Shown: piece by piece, positions 1-6,409 of the stretch
Layout: each line of letters begins with the position of its first letter
Numbering within the stretch: the stretch's first letter is position 1
Assembly: GCA_023416455.1 (NCBI GenBank)
Contig: JAEZHQ010000628.1
Coordinates: 1-13,073, forward strand
Length of the DNA stretch: 13,073 nt
Source: Pseudomonadota bacterium
Lineage (GTDB): Bacteria > Pseudomonadota > Alphaproteobacteria > Azospirillales > Azospirillaceae
Direction of reading: 5' to 3'
Position numbers and translations under genes: made by a program
Notes under the pieces: generated by a model
The model's input: only the letters and a program-made list of their open reading frames with translations
Told to the model about the DNA's origin: nothing
The model's database searches: none

Positions 1-135
1 CCCAAGATGCCCCAGACGCTGGCGGCGCTGGGGATCGACGACGCCGGGCTGGCGGAGCGGCTGACCGCGCGGCTCGACCAGGTGGTGCCGCTGCCCGCCC
101 TGCCGCCGGCCGGCCGTGATCCCGGCCGTGCGTGA
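1..135 (+). CDS. 3' end of an unidentified gene upstream of the packaging block (partial)
   Basis: Frame 1 is open from the first base to a TGA at 133-135 and gives 44 residues, with no start in the window. The visible part looks like a short amphipathic helix (LAERLTARLDQVVP) followed by a proline- and glycine-rich tail (LPALPPAGRDPGRA), which is typical of a disordered C-terminus. The stop is followed 15 bases later by the ATG of the DUF2730 gene. In Mu-like phages this position is usually held by lysis genes (endolysin, holin, spanin) or small late proteins, so a lysis-related product is possible by position only. I do not recognise a domain. Codon use matches the genes that follow, which supports a real coding frame. 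Confidence 0.55.
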   Translation, partial: PKMPQTLAALGIDDAGLAERLTARLDQVVPLPALPPAGRDPGRA

Positions 136-150
136 GAGGGGGGAGAGACC

Positions 151-558
151 ATGACGTCCCTGAGCATGGCCGACGCGAAGGACTGGGCGGCCCTGCTCGG
201 GGCCGCCTGGCTGGTGATCGCGCCGGCGGGCCTGTGGTGGCTGGCCAAGACCTTTCCGACCCGGCGCGAGCTGGACGCCATGCAGGCGCGCATGGGCAAG
301 GCGGAGGAGCGGCTGGCCGACGGCGACCGGCGTTTCGCCGGCCTCGACGCCACGGTCCGGGAGGCCATCCACGCCGCCCACGAGGCGCGCGACGCCGCCG
401 ACGTGGCGACCCGGGCGGCCGAGCAGATCGGCGACGCCCGGGTCTCGCTGGCCGAGCTGCGCGGCGACATCAAGACGCTGAACGCCATCCTGCACCGTCT
501 CGAAGCCGACAGCCGGCGGATGGTGGACGGGCATTTGAAGCTGGGGGAACGGGTCTGA
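151..558 (+). CDS. DUF2730 family membrane-anchored coiled-coil protein (Mu gp25-like)
   Basis: The product has 135 residues. One hydrophobic segment at about residues 12-32, rich in Trp, Leu and Ala (WLVIAPAGLWW), is followed by a long charged helix at about 38-125 with heptad-like spacing and many Ala, Glu and Arg residues (EERLADGDRRF, AELRGDIKTLNAILHRLE). This single N-terminal membrane helix plus coiled coil is the pattern of the DUF2730 family, which sits just before the terminase genes in Mu-like phages. The role is unknown; a link to lysis or morphogenesis is guessed only from position. A purine-rich Shine-Dalgarno stretch (GGGGAGAG) lies just upstream of the ATG, supporting this start. 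The TGA stop overlaps the next ATG (TGATG). Confidence 0.8.
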   Translation: MTSLSMADAKDWAALLGAAWLVIAPAGLWWLAKTFPTRRELDAMQARMGKAEERLADGDRRFAGLDATVREAIHAAHEARDAADVATRAAEQIGDARVSLAELRGDIKTLNAILHRLEADSRRMVDGHLKLGERV

Positions 559-863
559 TGAGCATGAACGACCAGGTGCGCGCCGTCTTCGCCGCCGACC
601 GGCGGCTGTGCTTCCTGCGCCTGCTGGACGAAAGCGGCGGGCGCGCCAACACGGCGACCGTGGAGAAGTCCCTGGCCCTCTTCTTCGCCAAGGTGGACCG
701 CGCCGTTGCCAACGCCGACGCCCGCTGGCTGGCCGCCGCCGGGCTGATCCAGTCCGACGAGCTGCGGCCGGACCTGTACGGCGTGACGATCACCCCGCTC
801 GGCCGGCGTGTCGCCAAGGGCCTGGAGCTGGTCGACGGCGTGTCGCAACCCTCGCAGGACTGA
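558..863 (+). CDS. Small winged-helix-like phage protein (VpaChn25_0724 family, Mu gp26 position)
   Basis: The product has 101 residues and starts MSMNDQVRAVF. The start at 558 overlaps the previous stop as TGATG; a second ATG at 564 is possible. Helices around LRLLDESGGRANTATVEKSL and a later stretch, WLAAAGLIQ followed by LYGVTITPLGRRVAKGL, resemble a winged helix in which the ITPLGRRVA part forms the wing and last helix, as in MarR/ArsR-like proteins. This is the usual form of the small VpaChn25_0724-type proteins found between DUF2730 and DUF3486 in Mu-like prophages. DNA binding is plausible but unproven. It could act in packaging-site recognition or late regulation. A longer frame runs upstream to 132 but only shadows the DUF2730 gene, so I do not use it. 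Confidence 0.75.
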   Translation: MSMNDQVRAVFAADRRLCFLRLLDESGGRANTATVEKSLALFFAKVDRAVANADARWLAAAGLIQSDELRPDLYGVTITPLGRRVAKGLELVDGVSQPSQD

Positions 864-869
864 GCGGCC

Positions 870-1508
870 ATGGCGGGCAAGCCGAGCAAGGTGGACAAGC
901 TGCCGGACCCGCTGCGCGAGGGCATCGCGCAGCTCTGGACGTCCGGCCGCTACACCGTCGACCAAATCCTGACGCACCTGCGCGACCTGGCGGCCGGCCG
1001 CCGCACCATGCTGCCGCCCGAGCTGGACGTCGCCGCGCAGGTGGCGCCCGAGGCGTTGCCGTCGCGCTCGCGCCTGCACGCCCATCTCCAGGGCGTCGAT
1101 CAGGTGGCCGCGCGGCTCCAGCGGTCGCGCGCGGTGGCGGAGGCGCTGGTGCGCAAGCTGGGTGACGAGCCGGAAAGCCGGACGGCCCGGCTGAACATCG
1201 AGCTGGCCCATTCGGCCGTGCTCGACCTGTTCGCGGCCGCCGACCAGCCCCGCGACGGCGGGGACGACGGCGATGGACCGGGCGCGCCGGTGCCCATGGA
1301 TCCGGAGGCGGTCAGCTTCCTCGCCCGATCGCTCAAGGATCTGGCCGCCGCCCGCAAGGCCGACGCGGACCTGATCCTGCGCCTGCGCAAGGAGGTGGCG
1401 GCGGAGATGGCGCGGGCCGTGGAGGAGGAGGCCAAGGTCAACCGCGGGCTGACGGCCGAAACGGTGGCGTCGCTGAAGGCCCGCTTCCTGGGGCTGAAGG
1501 CATCGTGA
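870..1508 (+). CDS. DUF3486 family protein, probable small terminase subunit (Mu gp27-like)
   Basis: The product has 212 residues. The N-terminus (KVDKLPDPLREGIAQL, then YTVDQILTHL) matches the opening of DUF3486, where a short helix-turn-helix-like region comes first. The middle and end are mostly helical and charged, with a low-complexity Asp/Gly linker around residues 127-140 (DGGDDGDGPGAP) and a C-terminal coiled-coil-like segment. The family is taken to be the small terminase that recognises phage DNA and recruits the large subunit. The next gene is the large terminase and overlaps this stop, which fits a stoichiometric terminase pair. The start ATG follows the previous stop by six bases. 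Confidence 0.85.
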   Translation: MAGKPSKVDKLPDPLREGIAQLWTSGRYTVDQILTHLRDLAAGRRTMLPPELDVAAQVAPEALPSRSRLHAHLQGVDQVAARLQRSRAVAEALVRKLGDEPESRTARLNIELAHSAVLDLFAAADQPRDGGDDGDGPGAPVPMDPEAVSFLARSLKDLAAARKADADLILRLRKEVAAEMARAVEEEAKVNRGLTAETVASLKARFLGLKAS

Positions 1509-3136
1509 TGCCGGCCGGCAAGGCGGTTTCACACGCTCTGCCGAAGGGCGGCCCGGCCGACCTCCTGGCGGAGATCGCTGACGTGGATCTGCTGCTGGCC
1601 TACCAGCAGCAGCTGTTGACCGAAGCGTCCCGGCACTCCCTGATGGTGGCCGAGAAGTCGCGCCGCATCGGCTACACCTGGGCGGCGGCGGCGCTGGCGG
1701 TGCTGACCGCCGGGGCCGAGAAGCCGGCCGGCGGCATGGACGCGCTCTACCTCGGCCCGTCGCTGGACATGGCGCGGGAGTTCATCGACACCTGCGCCCA
1801 GTGGGCGCGCCTGTTCGGACAAGCTTGCGAGGCGGCGGCCGAGGTGGAGCTGTTCGACGGCGACGCCGACAAGGCCATCAGGGCGTACCGCATCACCTTC
1901 GCGGCGGGGTTCGAGATCCTGGCCCTGACCAGCCGCCCGCGGTCCCTGCGCGGCCGGCAAGGTCTCGTCATCATCGACGAGGCGGCCTTCCACGACGACC
2001 TGGACGAGGTGCTGAAGGCCGCCCTGGCGCTGCTGATGTGGGGCGGCAAGGTGCTGGTGATCAGCACCCACGACGGCGACCAGAACGCCTTCAACCAGCT
2101 GATCCAGGACATCCGCGCGGGCAAGCGCGGCGGCGGCGTGATCCGGGTGACGATCGGGGACGCCCTGCGCGACGGCCTCTATCGCCGCATCTGCTTCGTC
2201 ACCGGCAAGGAATGGACGGAGGATGGTGAACGCGCGTGGCTCCAGGCCATCCTGGACGCCTATGGCGACGCGGCCAGGGAGGAGCTGTATTGCATCCCGC
2301 GCGCCGGCGGGGGCCGATGGCTGCCCCGGTCCGCCATTGAGGCGTGTGGCGACCACTCGATCCCCGTGCTGCGCTGGACCGCACCGGACAACTACCTGTC
2401 CGAACCGGACCACGCCCGCACCGCCGACATGGCCGCCTGGTGCGAAACCCACTTGCTGTCCGTGCTGGAGGCGCTGGACCCGCGCCTGGAGAGCGCGGCC
2501 GGCATGGACTACGCCATGGAGGCGGACCTGTCGGTGCTGTGGGTCGGGCAGGTCGGGCGGGACGGCGCGCGGCGGACCTCCGTCGTGATCGAGTTGCGCC
2601 GATGCCCCTTCGACCAGCAGCGCGAGCTGGTGTCCTTCGTGCTTGACCGGCTGCCGCGCTGGAAGAAGGCCGTCCTGGACGCCGGCGGCAATGGTGCCGC
2701 GCTGGCGCAGGTGACGCGGACGAGGTACGGCGCGCACCGGGTGGAAGAGCTGAAGCTGTCGGCCGACTGGTACCGGCTGAACATGCCCAAGCTGAAGGCG
2801 GCGCTGGAAGGACGGAGCTTCCTGATCCCCCTGGACACCGACATCGTCGCCGATTTCGGGCTGATCCAGCTGGACGGCGGCGTGGCGAAGGTGCCGTCCG
2901 GGGCGCGGACACGGGGCACGGACGGGCAGCCCCGCCACGGCGACGCGGCGATCGCCGGCGCGCTTTTCCACTACGCCAGCCTGACCGACGCCGAGGACTT
3001 TGCCTACGAGGGCTTGCCCAAGCGCGCCGCAACGCCGGCCGGGGACCGCCGGACCCTGCCCTCCGGCGGCCTGCTGGGCGCCATGACCCGCGCGGTCGGC
3101 AACCTGTTCAGGGACCACGACGATGACCGCTACTGA
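1508..3136 (+). CDS. Terminase large subunit, ATPase plus nuclease (Mu gp28-like)
   Basis: The product has 542 residues from the ATG at 1508, which overlaps the previous TGA as TGATG. A GTG at 1505 in the same frame would add one residue. The N-terminal ATPase shows a Walker A-like KSRRIGYTWA at about 50-59, in the gp28 style that lacks a classical GKT. A Walker B stretch with the catalytic acid (LVIIDEAAF) is at about 153-161, and a coupling motif (VISTHDGD) at about 184-191. The C-terminal half shows the RNase H-like nuclease acids: GMDYA (about Asp334), VLDAGGNG (about Asp391) and RHGDAAIA (about Asp479). All key acids are present, so the enzyme looks active. It translocates DNA into the prohead and, in transposable phages, makes the headful cut. 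The last 14 bases overlap the portal gene. Confidence 0.93.
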   Translation: MPAGKAVSHALPKGGPADLLAEIADVDLLLAYQQQLLTEASRHSLMVAEKSRRIGYTWAAAALAVLTAGAEKPAGGMDALYLGPSLDMAREFIDTCAQWARLFGQACEAAAEVELFDGDADKAIRAYRITFAAGFEILALTSRPRSLRGRQGLVIIDEAAFHDDLDEVLKAALALLMWGGKVLVISTHDGDQNAFNQLIQDIRAGKRGGGVIRVTIGDALRDGLYRRICFVTGKEWTEDGERAWLQAILDAYGDAAREELYCIPRAGGGRWLPRSAIEACGDHSIPVLRWTAPDNYLSEPDHARTADMAAWCETHLLSVLEALDPRLESAAGMDYAMEADLSVLWVGQVGRDGARRTSVVIELRRCPFDQQRELVSFVLDRLPRWKKAVLDAGGNGAALAQVTRTRYGAHRVEELKLSADWYRLNMPKLKAALEGRSFLIPLDTDIVADFGLIQLDGGVAKVPSGARTRGTDGQPRHGDAAIAGALFHYASLTDAEDFAYEGLPKRAATPAGDRRTLPSGGLLGAMTRAVGNLFRDHDDDRY

Positions 3137-4787
3137 CAGCCCCATCCTGGGCGCCGACGGGCGCCCCATGAAGCGCGCGGCCGTCAAGGCGCAACTGGCC
3201 GAGGAAGTCGCCGCTGCGTCCCTGACCGGCGTCCGGCGCGTTTGGCATGAAGCCATAGCCCGCGACCTGACGCCGGCGCGCCTGGCCGCCCTGCTGCGCA
3301 ACGCGGCCGAGGGCGACGCCGACGCCTATCTGGCGCTGGCCGAGGAGATGGAGGAGCTGGACCTGCATTACGGCTCCGTCCTCGGCACCCGCAAGCGCGC
3401 CCTGTCGGGGATCGAGCCGCGGGTGGAGGCGGCCAGCGACGAGGCGCGGGACCTGGAGATCGCCGACGCCGTCCGCAATCTGGTCGACCCGCTGGTCTGG
3501 CCCGACCTGGTCGAGGATCTGCTGGACGGGCTGGGCAAGGGCTACAGCGCGGTGGAGATCGTGTGGGACACTGGCCGCACGCCCTGGACGCCCGCCCGCT
3601 ACGAACACCGCGACCCCCGCTGGTTCGTCTACGATCAGGACACCCGGCGCCGCCTGCTGCTGCGCGACGAGGCGGCCCAGTTCGGCATCGAGCTGCCGCC
3701 CAACAAGTTCATCGTCCACCAGCCGCGCCTGAAGTCGGGCATCCCCCTGCGCGGCGGGCTGGCCCGGCTGGCGGCCTGGACCTTCATGTTCAAGCACTAC
3801 ACGGTGCTGGACTGGGTGCAGTTCTGCGAAACCTACGGGATGCCCATCCGCATCGGTCGGTATGGCCCCGGTGCCAGTGACGCTGATTTGCGCGTGCTGC
3901 GCCAAGCCGTCATGGCTTTGGCGCGGGATGCCGCCGCCCTGCTGCCCGACAGCATGCGGATCGAGTTCGAGGCAATCGCGGCGAGCGGGGCCGGCTGGGA
4001 GGTGTTCCAGCGGCTGGCCGAGTACCTGGACAAGCAGGTCAGCAAGGCCGTACTCGGCCAGACCATGACGGCCGACGACGGCGCCAGCATGGCGCAGGCG
4101 AAGGTGCACAACGAGGTCCGCCTGGACATCCTGCGCGCTGACGCCCGCCAGATCAGCGCCACCCTCAACCGCGACCTGGTCCGCGTCTATGTCGACCTGA
4201 ACTTCGGCCCGCCGCCCAACGGCTATCCTTTGCTGCTGCACCCGGTGCTGGAGCCCGAGGACATCAAGCTGTTGGTGGAGGCGTTGAAGACGCTGGTGCC
4301 GATGGGGCTGGAGGTCGAGGCGTCGGTGGTGCGCGACAAGCTGGGGCTGCCCGATCCGCCGCCGGCCGACCAGCGCGGCCCGGAGGTGCGGTTGCTGCAC
4401 CCGCCGGCCCAAGCCCCGATGCCCGCCGCGCCTCCGGCGTCGGAGGATGGCGGAACCGGAACCGCCGCCAACCGGGAGTGCCCGGGCTGCGGCGCGCGGG
4501 CGCTGAGCCGCGAGGATGCCGACCCCCTCGACGCGCTGGTGGAGGAGGCGCTGGAGGGCTGGCGGCCGGCGCTGGCCCCCATCGTGGACCCCGCCGTCCA
4601 GGCCATCCAGTCGGCCGGCAGCTATGAGGAGGCGCTGGCGCTGCTGCCCGGGCTGGTGGAGCGGATGGACGCCGACGCGCTGATGCGGTCGCTGGCCCGG
4701 GCCACCTTCCTGGCCCGCGCCGCCGGCGATGCCGGCGGCACCGATGGTGTGCGCGCGGAGCGCGCCGCCGGCGATGCCGGCGAATGA
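3123..4787 (+). CDS. Portal protein, DUF935 family (Mu gp29-like)
   Basis: The product has 554 residues. It contains the DUF935 core: LLDGLGKGYSAVEIVW at about 133-148, a conserved block around AAWTFMFKHYTVLDWVQFCE at about 217-236 followed by YGMPIRIGRYG, and LGQTMTADDG...AKVHNEVRLDIL at about 311-337. The portal is the dodecameric channel at one capsid vertex; it docks the terminase and later the tail connector. The C-terminal region after about residue 410 is a variable linker (Pro/Ala-rich), then a CPGCG pair at 453-457 and a helical segment. The last 23 residues hold an in-frame 15-residue duplication based on RAAGDAGG. The start at 3123 lies inside the terminase gene (14-base overlap), and the stop overlaps the next ATG as ATGA, so coupled translation is likely. 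Confidence 0.93.
   Translation: MTATDSPILGADGRPMKRAAVKAQLAEEVAAASLTGVRRVWHEAIARDLTPARLAALLRNAAEGDADAYLALAEEMEELDLHYGSVLGTRKRALSGIEPRVEAASDEARDLEIADAVRNLVDPLVWPDLVEDLLDGLGKGYSAVEIVWDTGRTPWTPARYEHRDPRWFVYDQDTRRRLLLRDEAAQFGIELPPNKFIVHQPRLKSGIPLRGGLARLAAWTFMFKHYTVLDWVQFCETYGMPIRIGRYGPGASDADLRVLRQAVMALARDAAALLPDSMRIEFEAIAASGAGWEVFQRLAEYLDKQVSKAVLGQTMTADDGASMAQAKVHNEVRLDILRADARQISATLNRDLVRVYVDLNFGPPPNGYPLLLHPVLEPEDIKLLVEALKTLVPMGLEVEASVVRDKLGLPDPPPADQRGPEVRLLHPPAQAPMPAAPPASEDGGTGTAANRECPGCGARALSREDADPLDALVEEALEGWRPALAPIVDPAVQAIQSAGSYEEALALLPGLVERMDADALMRSLARATFLARAAGDAGGTDGVRAERAAGDAGE
4716..4782 (+). repeat. 22-bp direct repeat, in-frame duplication at the portal 3' end
   Basis: The same 22 bases (core CGCCGGCGATGCCGGCG) occur at 4716-4737 and 4761-4782. 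The offset is 45 bases, exactly 15 codons, so both copies read RAAGDAG in the portal frame. This looks like a small in-frame slippage or duplication event in a tolerant C-terminal tail. The intervening bases (ACCGATGGTGTG...) are not repeated. Confidence 0.85.
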
Positions 4788-6022
4788 CCGGCTACAGCGA
4801 AAAGCCGGGCTACCGCTTTCCCACCGGCCCCGATCCGGATGCCTTGGCCTACCTGAAGGCCAAGGGATGGGCGCCGGCCTGGTCGTACAAGGACGTGTGG
4901 GGCGAGGAGCACGCCTTCGCCTTCACGGTGGCCAAGGCCACCCGGATGGACGTGCTGCGCGCCATCCGCGAGGAGCTGGAGCGCGCGCAGGCGGAGGGCC
5001 TGCCCTTCGCGGCGTTCCAGCGGCGTCTGGCGCCGCGCCTTCAGGAGCTGGGCTGGTGGGGCGAGGGCGAAGTGCCGGACCCCAAGGCCGGCGGGGCGAT
5101 GCGGACGGGTCCGCTCGGCAGCCCGCGGCGCCTGAAGACGATCTATGACGCCAATGTCCGGACCGCGCACGCGGCCGGCCAATGGTCGCGGATCGAACGG
5201 ACCAAGGCGGCCTTGCCCTATCTGCGTTACGGGCTGGGGCCGTCCGAGCGCCACCGGCCCGAGCACGCCGCCAAGGCGGGCGTGCTGCTGCCGGTCGATG
5301 ATCCCTTCTGGCGGCGTTGGTTTCCGCCGAACGGCTGGGGCTGCAAGTGCCGGGTGCGCCAGGTGTCGGCCGCGGAGGCGCGGCGCCGGGGCTGGACGGT
5401 GTCGGCCGCGCCGGAGGTGCCGACGCGCCCCTGGACCAACGACCGCACCGGCCAGACCATTCAGGTGCCGGTCGGCATCGATCCAGGCTGGGACACCAAC
5501 CCGGGCCTGACGCGCCGCCGCAACCTGGACCGCCTGACGGTGGACAAGCTGCGCGAGGCGCCGCCCGACCTGGCCCGCGCCGCCATCGCCGACATGGTGG
5601 CCAGCCCCCGCTTCGCCGAATGGCTGGACCGGCCGCAGGGATGGTTCCCGGTGGCGCGGCTGTCCGACGCGGTGGCGGCGGCGATCGGCGCCAGCAACCC
5701 GGTCGCCGTCCTGTCGGACGACACCATGAGGAAGCAGAAGGGGGAATTGCCGGGAAAGCCCGGGCATCCCGAGCTGACCGTGGAGGAATACCGGAAGCTG
5801 CCCTATCTCGGCGCCGACCCGGAGCTGGTTGTGAAGGACGAGGAAACCGTCGCGGCCTATGTCTGGCGGGACGGCCGGCTCTACAAGGCCGCCGTCAAGC
5901 GGACCAAGTCCGGCGAAGCCACCTTCCTGGCCAGCTTCACCCGCGTCAACGACGCGCGCCTCCTGGACCGGCTGCGCCAGCGGGCAAAGGGCATCCTCTT
6001 CGACAAGGCGGCCAAGGGATGA
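4784..6022 (+). CDS. MuF minor head protein (Mu gp30/F-like) with C-terminal PBECR3-like nuclease domain
   Basis: The product has 412 residues; ATGA couples it to the portal. The MuF (phage head morphogenesis) domain spans about residues 50-195. Its signature is RTAHAAGQW at 126-134, followed by HRPEHAAKAGVLLPVDDPFW and PPNGWGCKCRV at 181-191, with the usual closing cysteine pair (Cys187, Cys189). MuF proteins sit at the portal vertex, and some are thought to be ejected with DNA. After a linker, residues about 308-395 match my memory of PBECR3, a predicted RNase domain of the Barnase-EndoU-ColicinE5/D-RelE group: GKPGHPELTVEEYRKLPYL, then PELVVKDEE, WRDGRLYKAAVKRT and ATFLASFTRVN. Candidate catalytic or binding residues are His328, Lys368, Lys372, Arg373, Ser384 and Thr386. 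Mu F is known to be structural; the nuclease role is inferred. No convincing immunity gene follows. Confidence 0.87.
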   Translation: MTGYSEKPGYRFPTGPDPDALAYLKAKGWAPAWSYKDVWGEEHAFAFTVAKATRMDVLRAIREELERAQAEGLPFAAFQRRLAPRLQELGWWGEGEVPDPKAGGAMRTGPLGSPRRLKTIYDANVRTAHAAGQWSRIERTKAALPYLRYGLGPSERHRPEHAAKAGVLLPVDDPFWRRWFPPNGWGCKCRVRQVSAAEARRRGWTVSAAPEVPTRPWTNDRTGQTIQVPVGIDPGWDTNPGLTRRRNLDRLTVDKLREAPPDLARAAIADMVASPRFAEWLDRPQGWFPVARLSDAVAAAIGASNPVAVLSDDTMRKQKGELPGKPGHPELTVEEYRKLPYLGADPELVVKDEETVAAYVWRDGRLYKAAVKRTKSGEATFLASFTRVNDARLLDRLRQRAKGILFDKAAKG

Positions 6023-6041
6023 AGGGTGAAGGGTGAAGGGT
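6021..6041 (+). repeat. Three perfect tandem copies of heptamer GAAGGGT
   Basis: The heptamer GAAGGGT is repeated at 6021-6027, 6028-6034 and 6035-6041 without mismatch. The repeat begins inside the TGA stop codon of the MuF gene (6020-6022), so extra or missing copies would not change the protein. Its purine-rich strand is the mRNA strand. Confidence 0.9.
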
Positions 6042-6089
6042 GGCGCACGGTGGGGCCTCGCATTGAACCCCACATGTCGCTCCGGCGGT

Positions 6090-6118
6090 TTGACCCGCTG
6101 TGCTACGGCCGCGAGAAT
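6090..6118 (+). promoter_or_regulatory. Possible sigma70-like promoter upstream of the gpI-type gene
   Basis: A -35-like TTGACC (5 of 6 to consensus) at 6090-6095 is followed after 17 bases by a weak -10-like GAGAAT (4 of 6) at 6113-6118. The spacing is ideal, but the -10 lacks the first T. Transcripts would start near 6125 and carry a leader of about 285 bases containing both inverted repeats. Mu late promoters need an activator and have poor consensus, so a phage-specific promoter elsewhere in the gap is equally possible. Confidence 0.3.
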
Positions 6119-6227
6119 ATCACCGTGTCGCGTGCGCCGGCCTCGACTATAGCATCGCGCAGGACGCTCCGCCACCGGTGCGGGATGACTGGCGCGGGTC
6201 CTACCTCCTTCGGGCGGGGCAGAGCCC

Positions 6228-6245
6228 CTTAAGAGCCCTCTTAAG
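6228..6245. promoter_or_regulatory. Perfect inverted repeat CTTAAGAG-CC-CTCTTAAG, operator candidate
   Basis: Two 8-base arms are exact reverse complements around a 2-base spacer. The element is richer in A/T than its surroundings. A further half site, CTCTTA, recurs at 6248-6253, 10 bases after the CTCTTA at 6238-6243, about one helical turn. AGAGCCC also occurs twice 11 bases apart (6221-6227 and 6232-6238). Symmetry with helical phasing suggests a dimeric DNA-binding protein. No T-run follows, so a classical terminator is less likely. Confidence 0.5.
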
Positions 6246-6331
6246 CGCTCTTACGGGCTATCCGGCTGGGGATGGACGGAGCACCGGCGCCGGCCTATGG
6301 TCGGCGGACGGAACGGCGGCCCATGCCGCCT

Positions 6332-6349
6332 CCCTGACAGGTGTCAGGG
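6332..6349. promoter_or_regulatory. Perfect inverted repeat CCCTGACA-GG-TGTCAGGG, operator candidate
   Basis: This element has the same design as the one at 6228-6245: 8-base arms and a 2-base spacer, but a different sequence (core TGACA-TGTCA). The two centres are 104 bases apart. It lies 60 bases upstream of the gpI-type start. As RNA it would form a hairpin of about 7 pairs with a 4-base loop, but no T-run follows, so an operator or an RNA leader element is more likely than an intrinsic terminator. Confidence 0.5.
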
Positions 6350-6409
6350 TGTTGGGCCGGGGCGCGATCGGACAGGGTGGCGGGACCGCACACCAGCCCC
6401 GATCCGCCG

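Larger units (their letters stand above)
6023..6409. other. Gene-free regulatory gap upstream of the protease/capsid genes (Mu P_I position)
   Basis: This is the only stretch longer than 300 bases without a gene I can support. Short frames exist on both strands, but their codon use lacks the strong G/C third-position bias of the neighbours. It contains a heptamer repeat, a short stem-loop (GTGGGG at 6050-6055 with CCCCAC at 6068-6073), a possible sigma70-like promoter at 6090-6118, a small hairpin (GGGGC-AGA-GCCCC, 6216-6228) and two 18-bp perfect inverted repeats (6228-6245, 6332-6349). In phage Mu the C-activated late promoter P_I lies immediately upstream of gene I, so this gap is in the same place. 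A regulatory role is therefore inferred from position and structure. Confidence 0.6.

Noticed and set aside
132..863. A single 243-codon gene covering DUF2730 and the winged-helix protein
   Set aside because: The first part is an Arg/Gly-rich shadow of the DUF2730 frame. The true gene in this frame begins at 558, where a TGATG overlap supplies the start.
1529..3301. Long minus-strand ORF of 590 codons opposite the terminase gene
   Set aside because: It is rich in Arg, Gly, Pro and Val with no recognisable domain. Long antisense frames are expected in DNA this GC-rich, and the + strand has clear terminase motifs.
6045..6115. tRNA-like look on the minus strand (GTAGCACAGCGGG, and GGGGTTCAA)
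   Set aside because: The D-arm-like and T-arm-like pieces are present, but there is no matching acceptor stem and no proper anticodon arm, so it is not a tRNA gene or a clear attachment site.
4622..6175. Long minus-strand ORF of 517 codons opposite the MuF gene
   Set aside because: Antisense shadow of a GC-rich gene, with no domain and low-complexity composition. The + strand MuF motifs are convincing.
6026..6232. 68-codon + strand ORF in the gap after MuF, considered as an immunity gene
   Set aside because: The GTG start lies inside the heptamer repeat without a good ribosome site. Codon use lacks the strong third-position G/C bias of real genes here, and I recognise no domain.
6216..6245. 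Intrinsic terminator made of the GGGGC-AGA-GCCCC hairpin and the following palindrome
   Set aside because: No run of T follows either hairpin and the first stem has only five pairs. An operator reading fits the symmetry better, although a factor-dependent stop cannot be excluded.
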